In this document: piece by piece, positions 53,340-62,911 of the stretch | How positions within the stretch are numbered: the stretch's first letter is position 1 | Layout: every line of letters begins with the position of its first letter | Assembly: GCF_000334895.1 (NCBI RefSeq) | Contig: NZ_BAFM01000011.1 | Coordinates: 62,001 to 126,000 of the forward strand | Source: Halococcus agarilyticus | Lineage (GTDB): Archaea; Halobacteriota; Halobacteria; Halobacteriales; Halococcaceae | Direction of reading: 5' to 3' | Length of the DNA: 64,000 bases | Notes under the pieces: generated by a model | Told to the model about the DNA's origin: nothing | Database searches by the model: none | The model's input: only the letters and a program-made list of their open reading frames with translations | Program-made: the position numbers and the translations under genes

Positions 53340-53621
53340 ATGGGTAATCAGGAAGTCGGGAGTGCGGGTCGGTTCGGCGCACGCTACGGCCGCGTCTCGC
53401 GCCGGCGCGTCGCCGAGATCGAGGCCGACATGAACGACGATCACGGCTGTCCCGAGTGCGGCGAGGATAGCGTCGATCGAACCGACACGGGCATCTGGGA
53501 GTGCGGCAAGTGCGGCCACGCCTTCGCCGGTGGGGCCTACCGGCCCGAGACGCCCGGCGGGCGGACCGTCGAGCGCTCGATCCGGGCCGCGCTCGCCGAC
53601 GAGGGTAGCGAGGACGAATGA
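53340..53621 (+). CDS. rpl37ae: 50S ribosomal protein L37Ae
   Basis: A 93-aa large-subunit protein with a zinc finger: [20 protein letters not shown] then [13 protein letters not shown] (four cysteines). The N-terminal basic stretch ([19 protein letters not shown]) contacts rRNA. The acidic C-tail is haloarchaeal. Its stop overlaps the start of rpoP by four bases (ATGA), a conserved archaeal pairing. Confidence 0.96.
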   Translation: MGNQEVGSAGRFGARYGRVSRRRVAEIEADMNDDHGCPECGEDSVDRTDTGIWECGKCGHAFAGGAYRPETPGGRTVERSIRAALADEGSEDE

Positions 53622-53752
53622 GCTACAAGTGCTCGCGGTGCAAGCGCGACGTCGAACTCGACGACTACGGTGGCGTGCGGTGTCCGTACTGCGGGCACCG
53701 CGTGCTGCTGAAGGAGCGCAGCCGCGACGTCAAGGAGATCGACGTCGAGTAG
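53618..53752 (+). CDS. rpoP: DNA-directed RNA polymerase subunit P
   Basis: A 44-aa zinc-ribbon subunit (Rpc10/Rpb12 homologue): [20 protein letters not shown] then [20 protein letters not shown]. Four cysteines hold one zinc; the basic C-terminal part docks on the assembly platform of RNA polymerase. It overlaps rpl37ae and is followed within two bases by pcc1. Confidence 0.96.
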   Translation: MSYKCSRCKRDVELDDYGGVRCPYCGHRVLLKERSRDVKEIDVE

Positions 53753-53753
53753 C

Positions 53754-54029
53754 GTGGACGAGCGCCACGAGACCCTTCTCACGTTCGAGTACGATTCCGC
53801 CGCGCGCGCGACGACCGTCGAGGCGAGCCTCCGACCAGAGATCGGCGACATCGAGGGCGATCGCACGCGGGCGAGTCTCGCGCGCGACGGTGCCGACCTC
53901 CGGCTCCGCATCGCGGCCGCGGACCTCGTCGCGCTCCGCGCGGGCCAGAACACGTGGCTCTCGCTGACGGCGGTCGCCGAACGGTGTGCGGCGGCCGGAT
54001 CGGATCGAACGACCGCCAACGACCGCTGA
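53754..54029 (+). CDS. pcc1: KEOPS complex subunit Pcc1
   Basis: A 91-aa dimerisation subunit of KEOPS, which makes t6A37 in tRNAs reading ANN codons. GTG start at 53754, one base after the rpoP stop. LLTFEYDSAARATTVEASLR and RLRIAAADLVALRAGQNTWL match the Pcc1 fold. L37Ae-RpoP-Pcc1 is a conserved archaeal cluster, which supports the call. Confidence 0.92.
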   Translation: MDERHETLLTFEYDSAARATTVEASLRPEIGDIEGDRTRASLARDGADLRLRIAAADLVALRAGQNTWLSLTAVAERCAAAGSDRTTANDR

Positions 54030-54129
54030 AAACGGCGAACGACCGTGCCCGAAGCGCGGACAGCCCGGCCGGCAGCCTGCAATCGCAGGCTCAACACAGT
54101 TGCTGTGTGGCAGGATACTGTGTGATGCA

Positions 54130-54372
54130 ATGGTACGAGATCTCACCGACGACGACAGGGGCAAATCGGTTGTCGACCACGAGGGAAACCGTGTTGGCAG
54201 CATCACCGACACCCGAGATGGGCGGGGGGTCGTCGAAACGGACGACGATTCGAGCCTCACGGACAAGCTCAAATCGGCGCTCAGCTGGGACGACTCCGAC
54301 GATTCACACGAGCTGCGAAACGACGATGTGGACAGCGTCAACGACGACGAGGTCCGCCTTCGCAACCTGTAG
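54130..54372 (+). CDS. 80-aa PRC-barrel-like protein
   Basis: A small acidic protein: [40 protein letters not shown], then a helical acidic tail ending EVRLRNL. The first half fits PRC-barrel (photosynthetic reaction centre/RimM) domains common as single-domain haloarchaeal proteins. It lies between pcc1 and prefoldin beta; the longer frame upstream is not conserved in style. Function unknown. Confidence 0.7.
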   Translation: MVRDLTDDDRGKSVVDHEGNRVGSITDTRDGRGVVETDDDSSLTDKLKSALSWDDSDDSHELRNDDVDSVNDDEVRLRNL

Positions 54373-54521
54373 CCGGTCGGTCGCGACCGCCCTTGGACAC
54401 ACGAATTTTTCCTGCAAGCGCCGAAACGAGTCGAGAGCCGTCGCAGCACTCGGTGGGCATCACGCCAACGGGATCGGTTCGAAAGCGGGGGTTTTTCCCT
54501 CCTGCCGCCGAGGTGACGGGT

Positions 54522-54929
54522 ATGCAAGGTAATCTACCGCCGGAAGCACAGGAGAAAATCGAGGAGCTTCAGGACCTCCAGGAGAGCGCCCAGCAGGTCG
54601 CCGCCCAGAAACAGCAGGCCGAGACTCAGCTCACCGAGTCCCAGACCGCGCTCGACGAGCTCGACGACATCGACGGCGACACCACGATGTACCGCGAGGT
54701 CGGCGAACTCCTGATCGAGACCGACTACGACGAGGCCGAGGAAGACCTCGACGACAAGGTTTCGAGTCTCGAAGTCCGCGTCGAGACCCTCGAAAAACAG
54801 GAAGAGCGCGTGCAGGAGGAGTTCGAGAGCCTCCAGAGCGAGCTCCAGCAGATGCTGAGCGGTGGCGGCGGTGGCGGTCCCGGCCCGGCCGGCGGCATGG
54901 GCCCCGGCGGTCCCGGTGCGGGCGGGTAG
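54522..54929 (+). CDS. pfdB: Prefoldin beta subunit
   Basis: A 135-aa chaperone subunit. [20 protein letters not shown] starts a coiled coil (to about residue 50), then a beta-hairpin with [20 protein letters not shown], then the second coiled coil ([20 protein letters not shown]). The Gly/Pro-rich tail (about residues 116-135) is disordered. It captures unfolded proteins for the thermosome. The next gene begins directly after its stop. Confidence 0.95.
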   Translation: MQGNLPPEAQEKIEELQDLQESAQQVAAQKQQAETQLTESQTALDELDDIDGDTTMYREVGELLIETDYDEAEEDLDDKVSSLEVRVETLEKQEERVQEEFESLQSELQQMLSGGGGGGPGPAGGMGPGGPGAGG

Positions 54930-55172
54930 ATGCCGACCGAGGACGAAGTGGTACGGACGGCCAGCGAGGCCGCCGAGGGGATGATCTTTTCGCGGTACAG
55001 GCGATCGGCAGTCCGCGATCTCGACATCACCGTGACGTTCGAGGACGGGGTTCTCGATATCGACGTCTACCTCAATCCGCCCGACGACGCCGATCCGGAC
55101 CCCGAGGCGGTCGTCGAGGGCGCGATCGCGGCGGCGGAGTCGGCGGTCGACGACCTGTTCGCGACGGAGTGA
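54930..55172 (+). CDS. DUF3194 family protein
   Basis: An 80-aa protein starting immediately after the prefoldin stop: MPTEDEVVRTASEAAEGMIF, DLDITVTFEDGVLDIDVYLN, then EAVVEGAIAAAESAVDDLFA. The pfdB-DUF3194 pair is conserved in archaea. It is probably a small alpha/beta protein linked with translation or proteostasis, which is inferred. Confidence 0.85.
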   Translation: MPTEDEVVRTASEAAEGMIFSRYRRSAVRDLDITVTFEDGVLDIDVYLNPPDDADPDPEAVVEGAIAAAESAVDDLFATE

Positions 55173-55283
55173 CGACCCCCGCCGTGGCCGTGTGCCAGAC
55201 AGCGCTGCGGCCCGGCGGCGTGGAGCGGTCGTTCGCCGCTGGTCGCGGCGCTCGACCGATGGCTCACGCCGTGTGGTGGCGTG

Positions 55284-55373
55284 CCCGGCGGATGAAGGGC
55301 GAACGAGGGCACGGAAGAGCGAAGCTCTTCCGGAGGGAGTGAGGGCTTCGGCGGTGCTGTGCGGAGCGGTCGC
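55284..55373 (+). repeat. Dispersed intergenic repeat, copy 3
   Basis: GGCGGATGAAGGGCGAACG followed by GGGCTTCGGCGGTGCTGT and GCGGAGCGGTCGC repeats the blocks of 1854-1925. A perfect inverted pair GGAAGAGC/GCTCTTCC lies between. It is in the gap between the DUF3194 and thi4 genes, both of which end here. Confidence 0.6.
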
Positions 55374-55437
55374 CGAGAGCGCCGGCGATGTCGCGCGAGC
55401 GACCGAGATCAGAACGCAGGTAGTTTCAGCTCGGGGT

Positions 55438-56358
55438 TCAGTCGTCGGCGGGGGTCGCCCGACTCGTCATCTCGACGTCGGCAGCGTCGACCTCGAGCTC
55501 GTCGATCGCGGCCTGGGCGGCGCGCTTGCCGGAGAGCAGCATGGCCCCGAAGGTGGGTCCCATCCGCGGCAGGCCGTAGGTGGTCGCGGTCGCCATCCCG
55601 GTCACGATCAGTCCCGGATGAACGAGCCCGGTGTGCTCGACCACCGCGTCCTCCGACTTGCCGACCCACATCGAGTCGTGGCCCGGCGAGTCGTGACCCG
55701 GTGCGCCGTAGGAGTCGTCGCCGGTCTGGTCCATCCCGCTCGCCTCGTCTTCGAGGCCTGGCGCGTCGAGAACGCCGCGCTCGTCGAGTTTCTTCACCGC
55801 CATCGCGTCGTGGCCGGTGGCGTCGATCACGAGCTTTCCTTCGACCGCGATCGGGTCGACGCAGGTGATCTCGCGGGGCAGCGCGTGGACCGGCGTCCAG
55901 TTCATCACGATCCCCCCCACTCTATGATCCTCCCGGATCACGATGTCGGTGAACTCGGTCATGTTCTGCATCTTCGCGCCGGCGTCACAGGCCGCCTTGA
56001 TCAGTCCCGAGCACGCCTCGGGGCCGTTCGCGACGTGGAGACCCTCGCTATCCTTCGACTGCTTGTAGTCGACATCGAGATCCTCGAGGACCTGCTGGGC
56101 AGGGTCGCGCACCGTGACCTTGTTCATCAGGAAGCCGCCGAGCCAGAACCCACCACCGAGGTAGTTGTTCTTCTCGACGACCATCGTCTTCACGCCGCGC
56201 TCGGCGAGCTCCTTCGCGGCCATCAGCCCCGACGGGCCGCCGCCCACGATGATGACGTCGGAGTCCGAGAAGTCCATGAACTCCTCGGTCCACTCCTGGC
56301 CGATCGCGCGCGTGACGTCCGCCTCGCCAACCTCGCTGAACTGGTCGAAGTCGTCCAT
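55438..56358 (-). CDS. thi4: Thiazole synthase Thi4
   Basis: A 306-aa enzyme that builds the thiazole part of thiamine from NAD, glycine and a sulfur source. [20 protein letters not shown] is the dinucleotide motif; [17 protein letters not shown] and [20 protein letters not shown] are family blocks. The position of the yeast suicide cysteine is Glu here (NMTEFTDIV). Cys166 in PREITCVDP aligns with the cysteine reported essential in a haloarchaeal Thi4, so sulfur chemistry may differ. The start is ATG 56358. ThiR in this window is a likely regulator. Confidence 0.92.
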   Translation of the reverse strand: MDDFDQFSEVGEADVTRAIGQEWTEEFMDFSDSDVIIVGGGPSGLMAAKELAERGVKTMVVEKNNYLGGGFWLGGFLMNKVTVRDPAQQVLEDLDVDYKQSKDSEGLHVANGPEACSGLIKAACDAGAKMQNMTEFTDIVIREDHRVGGIVMNWTPVHALPREITCVDPIAVEGKLVIDATGHDAMAVKKLDERGVLDAPGLEDEASGMDQTGDDSYGAPGHDSPGHDSMWVGKSEDAVVEHTGLVHPGLIVTGMATATTYGLPRMGPTFGAMLLSGKRAAQAAIDELEVDAADVEMTSRATPADD

Positions 56359-56504
56359 ACCACTCGGTGGTATTCGGCTGGGATACAAAACCGTTCCGGC
56401 CACGGCTCGGCCGGGATGTCGGGGCCGAACCGGCTCGAACGGCGATCGACGCGGCGGCGCTCAGGCGAAAGCGTATTGCGGGGTTGCGGTCTGGATTGAG
56501 AGAG

Positions 56505-58910
56505 ATGGAGTACGGTCTCGTCGCGACCTGGTGGGTGGCTGTCGTCGGCCTCGCGCTGTTCGGTCTGCCGGTTGCCGCGTGGCTCTGCTCGACGCTTCCA
56601 GGCCGGGGTGCGGGGTTCTCGCTCGGCATCGCGTTGACGATCGTGACGCTCGTCGCGTTCTGGGTCGGCCACCTCGCGCTCGGGTGGGTGGCGCTCGGGG
56701 CTGGCCTCGTGGCGCTCGTGGTCGCGGCGGTGCTCGCGGTGCGGGCGGGCGTCGAGATCGATCGTCGGGCGGCCGCCGAAGCCCTGGTGGTGTTCACGCT
56801 GGTCTACCTCGGGGTCGTGGCCGTCCGGTCGGTCGAACCGGGGATCACGCCGGCCGGCGAGAAGTTCCTCGATTTCGGCCTGTTGACGTCGCTGTACCGC
56901 GCTCCCCGACTGCCGCCGGAGGACTTCTGGTTCGCGGGGGAGTCGCTGATCTACTACTACGGCGGCCACTTCGTCGCGTCGCTGTTGACCCGGCTCACGG
57001 GCACCCACCCGTGGTTCGGGTTTAACCTCTCGATGGCGGGCTTTTTCGGGATGCTCGCGGCCGGGGCGTACGAACTCGCGGGATCGATCGCGGTCGGCGA
57101 CCGCGACCGCCCGGCCTGGCGGGCGGGTGAGCGCGGAGCGAGCGACTCGGGTTCGGCCGACGGGTCGCGCTTGACCATCGGCCGTGCAGCCACCGGCCCG
57201 TCAGCCCGCCGCGAGCGCGCGATCGCGGGCGTGACGGCGGTGTTCTTCACGATCTGTGCGAGCAATCCCTCGACCGCGGTCCGGCTCGTGGTGCGACGGC
57301 TGCCGGCGGCGATCCGCGGGGGGGCCGCGACGACGCTCGCGGCAGCCCACTCACAGCTCGTGCCCGAGTGGATCCTCCAGCCGATCCCTCGGGACTACTA
57401 CTATAAGGCCGCCGGCCGGATCCTCCCCGACCTCTACACCCCGTTCCCGCTGTTCGGGATCGTGCGTGGCGACATCCGGCCCTACCTCCTAAGCACGCCG
57501 TTTCTGGTCGTCGCGACGGGCGTCTGTTACGCCTACTACCGCACGCCCGAGGCCGCGCTCGCCCGCCGGCGTGGCCTGGTGTTCGGGGCGGTCCCCGCCG
57601 TCGGCGGGTTCATGGCGATCGTCAACACGTGGAGCTTTCCGGTCGTGCTCGGCGTGTGCTGGCTCACGCTTTCGTTCGCCGACGCGGACCTGCGATCGCT
57701 GCTGCCGCCGGACGGGGCCGCGACCGTCGATCGGTTGGTCGGCGTGCCATCTGACCCGGCCCACAGCACGGCGCGCGGCGCGCTCGCGCGAACGATCGGG
57801 GCGGTGGGGATCACCGTCGTCGTGGGGATCGTCGGGGTGCTCGTCGCGCTCCCCTTCCTCCTCGGGCCGGTGGGATCGCGCCCGAGCACGCCTCTCGTCG
57901 TCCTCGAAGCCGCCGCACGCAGCCCGCTCGGCTCGGCGCTCCTCGTTCACGGGGGGTTCCTCGCGGTGATCGTCGCCGCGTGGTTCGCGGGGCTCCGCGA
58001 CCGTGTGAGGACGCCGGTCGCGATCGCCGCCCTGCTCGCGTACGTCGTCCTCGTACTGTCCACCCCGGCGACGCTCGTCCCGTTCGCGCTGTTCGGCCCG
58101 CTCCTCGCGGTGGGCTGGTATCTCCTCGCCACCGATCGCGAGGTCGGCTTCGCGGGCGTGCTCGTCGTCGCCGGCCTCGGCCTCGTGCTCCTCGCCGAAC
58201 TCGTCTACGTCAGGGAGGGCGGCGGCAGCCGGTTCAACACCGTCGTCAAGACCTACATGCCGACGTGGATCCTCTGGGCGAGCGCGACTGGGGTACTCCT
58301 CCCGCGGCTCGTCCGCGGACGGGGCGAGTGGTCGTGGCGTCGTCGCCGCCAGCAGGTCGGTGCGGTGCTCGCCGCGGTGCTCGTCGTCTCGACAGGGACG
58401 TTCGGCGTGGTCGCGCTCGGGAGTCACTTCGCCACCGCCGATCCGGACGAGCGGACGCTCGACGGTCTGGCCGCGGCCGAGGAGGAGATTCCGGGCCAGG
58501 TCGCGGCGATCCGGTGGCTCGACGACCGCTCCGGCCGGCCGACGATCGTCTCCGCACCCGGCCTCGCGGTGTACGCGTGGAGCGCCAGCCCGGCGGCGAG
58601 CCTCACGGGCGCTCCCACGGTCGTCGGGGTCTCCCACGAGATCCAGTACCGCAACCGGACGGCGTACATCGAACGCGCCCGCGCGGTCAACACCATCTAC
58701 CTCGGGCCGGACGACTGGCGGGCCGACCTGCTCGCCGCCTACGACGTGGAGTATATCTATGTTGGTCCCACGGAGCGCGCCAGGTACGGCGACGTTCGCT
58801 CCTTCGCCGATCTCCGCGGCGTGACGGTCGCGCTCCGGGCCGACGACGTGACGATCTACGCCGTAAACGAGAGTCGCCTACCCGAGAGCGACCGGAACGC
58901 CTCGGTGTGA
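56505..58910 (+). CDS. DUF2298 (Chlor_Arch_YYY) membrane protein
   Basis: An 801-aa protein with about 14-16 hydrophobic segments over its length and a soluble C-terminal region (about residues 660-800: DDRSGRPTIVSAPGLAVYAW, then VEYIYVGPTERARYG). The signature YYYGGHF follows PEDFWFAGESLIYY, after which the family is named. It resembles polytopic glycosyltransferase-like (GT-C) proteins. A role in surface glycan synthesis is a family-level inference. The start is ATG 56505. It is divergent from thi4. Confidence 0.85.
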   Translation: MEYGLVATWWVAVVGLALFGLPVAAWLCSTLPGRGAGFSLGIALTIVTLVAFWVGHLALGWVALGAGLVALVVAAVLAVRAGVEIDRRAAAEALVVFTLVYLGVVAVRSVEPGITPAGEKFLDFGLLTSLYRAPRLPPEDFWFAGESLIYYYGGHFVASLLTRLTGTHPWFGFNLSMAGFFGMLAAGAYELAGSIAVGDRDRPAWRAGERGASDSGSADGSRLTIGRAATGPSARRERAIAGVTAVFFTICASNPSTAVRLVVRRLPAAIRGGAATTLAAAHSQLVPEWILQPIPRDYYYKAAGRILPDLYTPFPLFGIVRGDIRPYLLSTPFLVVATGVCYAYYRTPEAALARRRGLVFGAVPAVGGFMAIVNTWSFPVVLGVCWLTLSFADADLRSLLPPDGAATVDRLVGVPSDPAHSTARGALARTIGAVGITVVVGIVGVLVALPFLLGPVGSRPSTPLVVLEAAARSPLGSALLVHGGFLAVIVAAWFAGLRDRVRTPVAIAALLAYVVLVLSTPATLVPFALFGPLLAVGWYLLATDREVGFAGVLVVAGLGLVLLAELVYVREGGGSRFNTVVKTYMPTWILWASATGVLLPRLVRGRGEWSWRRRRQQVGAVLAAVLVVSTGTFGVVALGSHFATADPDERTLDGLAAAEEEIPGQVAAIRWLDDRSGRPTIVSAPGLAVYAWSASPAASLTGAPTVVGVSHEIQYRNRTAYIERARAVNTIYLGPDDWRADLLAAYDVEYIYVGPTERARYGDVRSFADLRGVTVALRADDVTIYAVNESRLPESDRNASV

Positions 58911-58960
58911 GGAAGGGCCGGTGACCGCAGCGAGCGGTACGAACGCGGTCTTCGGGGCGA

Positions 58961-59716
58961 TCAGACCGCTTCGGACTGGAGCCACGGCAGCTGTCGGGCA
59001 CCGAGCCACCGGACCAGCACCGAGGAGGCGTACCCCAGCACGCCGACCGCGATCATCCCGACGATGACGTTCGGGTACTCGCCCGCGGTGAACGCGTTCC
59101 AGATGAAGTAGCCGAGGCCGCTGCTCGACAGCACCTCCGCCGCGACGAGGCTGACCCACGCCAGCCCCATCGCGTTGACGAGGCCGGTGTAGATCGAGGG
59201 CAGTGCTCCGGGGAGCACGACGTGACGCAGAGTCTGCGACGAGGACGCTCCGAGCGAGCTGGCGGCCTGTGAGAACTCCTCTTCGATCCCCTGCACCCCC
59301 TCGATCGTGTTGAGGAGGATCGGGAAGAACGCGGCGAGGAAGATGATGAACCGGACGATGTTCTCGGCGCTGAACAGGATGATCGTCAGCGCCGGGAACC
59401 ACGCGATCGGCGGGATCGGCCGGAGAACTTCGAGCGACGGGAAGAGGAGGTCCTCGGCGATCGCGCTGCGCCCGATCAACAGTCCCAGCGGTACCGCGAC
59501 GACGGCGGCGACCACGTAGGAGAGGTACACCCGGAACGTGCTCCGGACGACCTCCCCCCAGAAGTACTGGCCCGTCGCCGCGTCGACGAACGCCACGACC
59601 ACTTCCGGGGGCGTGGGGAGACTCGGATCGGTGGCGACGAGCATGGTCGCGACGGCCCAGATCGCGAGCACCGCCAGCAGCGACACCGACTGCTCGACGC
59701 GCCGGACGTACTCCAT
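58961..59716 (-). CDS. ABC transporter permease (SsuC/TauC type), copy 2
   Basis: A 251-aa inner-membrane subunit with six hydrophobic segments. The EAA-loop region lies around FSQAASSLGASSSQTLRHVV then LPGALPSIYTGL, and ALRPIPPIAWFPALTI is shared with the other permease of this cluster. The first codon overlaps the end of the ATPase gene (TGATG). It is the last gene of the substrate-binding / permease / ATPase / permease operon. Confidence 0.9.
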   Translation of the reverse strand: MEYVRRVEQSVSLLAVLAIWAVATMLVATDPSLPTPPEVVVAFVDAATGQYFWGEVVRSTFRVYLSYVVAAVVAVPLGLLIGRSAIAEDLLFPSLEVLRPIPPIAWFPALTIILFSAENIVRFIIFLAAFFPILLNTIEGVQGIEEEFSQAASSLGASSSQTLRHVVLPGALPSIYTGLVNAMGLAWVSLVAAEVLSSSGLGYFIWNAFTAGEYPNVIVGMIAVGVLGYASSVLVRWLGARQLPWLQSEAV

Positions 59717-60618
59717 CAGGCCCGCCCCTCCGCCTGCTCCATCGCGCGTTCGGCCTCGTCGTGGATGCTCTCGCTGGCCCGGCGCTGGAGTTCGTTGAAG
59801 CGGTCGGTGGTGACCACGTCGGTGTCACGCGGCCGGTCGAGATCCACGTCGATGACGTCCTTCACTTGCCCTGGGCGGGCGGTCATCACGACCACCCGAT
59901 CCGCGAGCAGGATCGCCTCCTCGACGTCGTGGGTGATGAAAAGGACAGTCCGGTCGTCGTCCTCCCAGACGTCGAGCAGTTTCTCCTGCATCAGCTCCTT
60001 GGTCATCGCGTCGAGCCCGCTGAACGGCTCGTCCATCAGCATGATGTCGGGATCGTTCGCGAGCAGCCGGGCGAGCTCCGCGCGCTGTTGCATCCCGCCC
60101 GAGAGCTCGTGGGGGTACGACTCCTCGAACCCCTCCAGCCCCATCTGATCGAACAGCGTCTCGACGCGGCTCTCGTCGACCGCGTCGCGCATCTGGGGAC
60201 CGAACCGGACGTTCTCGCTGATCGTCTTCCACGGGAACAGCCGGTTCTCTTGGAAGACCACCCCGCGAGAGGGATCGGGGCCGTCGACCGGCTCGCCGTT
60301 GACCAGCACTTCGCCCTCGGTTGGTTCGAGGTAGCCCGCGATACACTCCATTACGGTGGACTTCCCACAGCCCGAGGGACCGAGCACGGTCACGAACTCC
60401 TCGGCCTCGATGTGGAGGTCCATCTCGTCGACCGCGGTGAGCTCGCCGCCGTCGGTGCCGTACACCTTCGACATGTCCTTGATGTTGACGGTTCCCGTCC
60501 CGCTGGAGTCGGTCCACGACCGGAACTCCTCGTCGCCGGCTGATTCCGACCGGTTCGTGCGGTTCGTGTGCTGTTCGTCCGCGCCGGTGCGTGCGTCGTT
60601 GGTGTCGTGTTCGCTCAT
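59716..60618 (-). CDS. ABC transporter ATP-binding protein (SsuB/TauB type)
   Basis: A 300-aa ATPase. Walker A is GPSGCGKST, the Q-loop FQENRLFPWK, the signature LSGGMQQRAELARLLA, Walker B DIMLMDEPFSGLD, and H-loop ITHDVEEA. The N-terminal ~45 residues are an acidic haloarchaeal extension. The start is ATG 60618. It sits between two homologous permease genes, so the pump is probably a permease heterodimer driven by one ATPase type. Confidence 0.93.
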   Translation of the reverse strand: MSEHDTNDARTGADEQHTNRTNRSESAGDEEFRSWTDSSGTGTVNIKDMSKVYGTDGGELTAVDEMDLHIEAEEFVTVLGPSGCGKSTVMECIAGYLEPTEGEVLVNGEPVDGPDPSRGVVFQENRLFPWKTISENVRFGPQMRDAVDESRVETLFDQMGLEGFEESYPHELSGGMQQRAELARLLANDPDIMLMDEPFSGLDAMTKELMQEKLLDVWEDDDRTVLFITHDVEEAILLADRVVVMTARPGQVKDVIDVDLDRPRDTDVVTTDRFNELQRRASESIHDEAERAMEQAEGRA

Positions 60619-60640
60619 GAGTGATCGTTCCGTTGGGTGT

Positions 60641-61492
60641 TCAGTCGCTGTCGGACCACGGGGTGAGCCGCCGACCGAGCGCCGCGACGAGCGCCGAGGA
60701 GGCGTACCCGAGCGCGCCGACCGCGAGCATGCCGATGACGATGGTTTGCTTGTTTCGCAGTCGCGACCCCCGGATGATGATGTAGCCGAGTCCGGGGCCG
60801 CCGGTGACGAGCTCGGCGGCGACGACCGTGATCCAGCCGAGCCCGACGCCGAGCGAGAGCCCGGTGATGATCGACGGCAGCGTCGCCGGCAGCACGACGT
60901 GCCGGAAGACGTTCGTCGCGGACGCGCCGAGGCTCTCGGCCGCCCGGCGGAACTCCGCCTCGACGTTCCGTGCGCCCTCGATGGTGTTCGTGAAGATCGG
61001 GAAGAACGCTCCGACGAACACGACGAACAGCGCGGACAGCGGGATCGACACCGAGCCGAGTGCGATCGCCGGGAAGACGATGATGGCGATCGGGAGCCAC
61101 GCGATCGGCGGGATCGGTCGAAGCGCTTCGAGCGCGGGGTACAGCAGGTTCTCCCACCGCCGGCTCGTGCCGACGACGAGGCCGAGCGGGATCGCGAGCA
61201 CCGCCGCGACCCCGACGCCAAGCGCCACCCGCACCGTCGAGTAGACGGCGTGGAGATAGATGGTGTCCCCGCCCTCGATCAGCGGCCGGCCGGCGAGCAC
61301 CTCGCCGAACGCCACGAGGGCCGTCCCGGGGCTGACGAAGTGCTCGAAGTTGAGCACCCCGAACTGGTAGAACACCCACCAGACCCCGAGGAAGCCGACG
61401 AGCGAGAGGAGCTTTCGCATCCCTCGTGTCGGCGACGGGAGACTCCCCGAGAACCACTCGCCGATCCGGTCGGTCGCCGAGCGCGTGCTCAT
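60641..61492 (-). CDS. ABC transporter permease (SsuC/TauC type), copy 1
   Basis: A 283-aa permease with six hydrophobic segments and the EAA-like block EFRRAAESLGASATNVFRHV then VLPATLPSIITGL. ALRPIPPIAWLPIAII is near-identical to the equivalent stretch of the other permease. I chose ATG 61492 (MSTRSATDRIGEWF), which overlaps the stop of the substrate-binding protein gene by four bases (ATGA). Confidence 0.9.
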   Translation of the reverse strand: MSTRSATDRIGEWFSGSLPSPTRGMRKLLSLVGFLGVWWVFYQFGVLNFEHFVSPGTALVAFGEVLAGRPLIEGGDTIYLHAVYSTVRVALGVGVAAVLAIPLGLVVGTSRRWENLLYPALEALRPIPPIAWLPIAIIVFPAIALGSVSIPLSALFVVFVGAFFPIFTNTIEGARNVEAEFRRAAESLGASATNVFRHVVLPATLPSIITGLSLGVGLGWITVVAAELVTGGPGLGYIIIRGSRLRNKQTIVIGMLAVGALGYASSALVAALGRRLTPWSDSD

Positions 61493-62652
61493 TCGCCCCC
61501 TCCCGTGGTGCCACCAGCCGAGGCGTTCGTGGTTCCCGAAGCGTTGCCGCCGCCCGACGCGTTCCCGGTCGATCGCGGCGACCACTCGACCGCGTCGTCG
61601 AGTTCCGCCGCCGCTTCGTTGAGGATCTCCGGCTTGTACCGGTCGTCCGGCGGCGGGGCTTCGAGCGCTCCCTGACGGGTGAGGAACTCCGGGCCGGTCT
61701 CCTTCATCAGCCGCCCCGGTTCCTCGGCCTGCTCATAGTCGGTCGCGTACTTCAGTCGCTGCACGTTCTCGCCGATCGGCGGGTCCCGGTAGACGCCCCA
61801 CCGGAGCGACGAACGATCGAAGTACCGGAGGTCCGCTTCCTGGGCGACCAGATCGAGGGTTCGCTCGTGCTCGGTCGCGAGGACCCGCGTCGCTTCGAGC
61901 TCGGCTTTCAGAATTCCCTTCGCGGCCTCGCGGTGGTTGTTGATCAGGCTGTCGGTCATCGGGATCCCGCCGGCGTCAATCACGTCGTACTCCGCACCGG
62001 TCGAGACGTATCGCGTCAACTCGTCCTGGAACACCGACTTCGCGATCGAGGGCTCCCAGCCTAGCCCTGCCGCGATCCGCCCCTCGCGGAGGTTCGCGAG
62101 GATGGTCGAGATGGAGGTGTCCTCCATGGTGACGTCGATCCCCTCCTCTTCGAGCAGCCGCAACAGATACCGGTGGGTACACGACCCCTTCGTGACGCCG
62201 ACGGTCTTGCCGGCGATGTCCGACGTCTGCTGGATGTCCGAGTTGCGGGGCACGACCAGGAGGTTACACTGTTGGCCCCGTGACCAGTTGGCGAGACCGA
62301 CGAGACTGGCCGGGGTCTCGTCCTGAGCGATGGTGGTCAGCGCCGGCATGTCGCCCATCCAGCCCGCCTGGTTCTTCCCGACGCTCATCCGGTTGCCGAC
62401 GACCGCGCCCTGGAGCGCCGACTGCCACGCCAACGAGTAGTCCTCGGGGAGGTACTTCTGTGGGATGTCGCTGTGTTTCATGACGAGCGCCTCCCACGCG
62501 TGTGCGGAGAACGGCTGGTAGCCCATCGTCAGCGTCTTCCCAGTGCCGGACGCGGCACCGAGACACCCGGTCAGTGTTCCGATTCCTCCGACAGCCGACG
62601 CCTGGAGGAACCGTCGGCGTGAGGGACTCATCGTCGCCTCGTTCGATAACAT
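61489..62652 (-). CDS. ABC transporter substrate-binding lipoprotein (SsuA/THI5-like)
   Basis: A 387-aa periplasmic-type binding protein. The signal is SRRRFLQASAVGGIGTLTGC, a twin-arginine motif with a lipobox, so it is membrane-anchored outside. The domain has MGYQPFSAHAWEALVMKHSD, then DIAGKTVGVTKGSCTHRYLL and LREGRIAAGLGWEPSIAKSV, of the NMT1/THI5-SsuA fold. Ligand may be a sulfonate or a thiamine precursor; thi4 and thiR nearby favour testing the latter. Start 62652 (MLSN) or 62631 (MSPSRRRF) are both possible. Confidence 0.85.
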   Translation of the reverse strand: MLSNEATMSPSRRRFLQASAVGGIGTLTGCLGAASGTGKTLTMGYQPFSAHAWEALVMKHSDIPQKYLPEDYSLAWQSALQGAVVGNRMSVGKNQAGWMGDMPALTTIAQDETPASLVGLANWSRGQQCNLLVVPRNSDIQQTSDIAGKTVGVTKGSCTHRYLLRLLEEEGIDVTMEDTSISTILANLREGRIAAGLGWEPSIAKSVFQDELTRYVSTGAEYDVIDAGGIPMTDSLINNHREAAKGILKAELEATRVLATEHERTLDLVAQEADLRYFDRSSLRWGVYRDPPIGENVQRLKYATDYEQAEEPGRLMKETGPEFLTRQGALEAPPPDDRYKPEILNEAAAELDDAVEWSPRSTGNASGGGNASGTTNASAGGTTGGGE

Positions 62653-62911
62653 ATTATCATTCGCTTTTGGCTGCTGTTCGACCGCCCGTTGATTGGCGCA
62701 CGCTACAGTACGAACCCCGATCGACGATCGAACGGGGACCGAAGAATCGACGCGCACGACGCATCCGTACCGCTCGCATCGAGCGCAAGCTATCGGTACT
62801 GCGGTGTACGGCCGTCTCGGGGGAGAGCCTGTCGCCTGCGAATGAAAGTGTCCGCCGTTCGTTCCGCAGCGCACCGGTTTCACGGCGGGATGGTCGACGT
62901 TCGTTCCGCGA

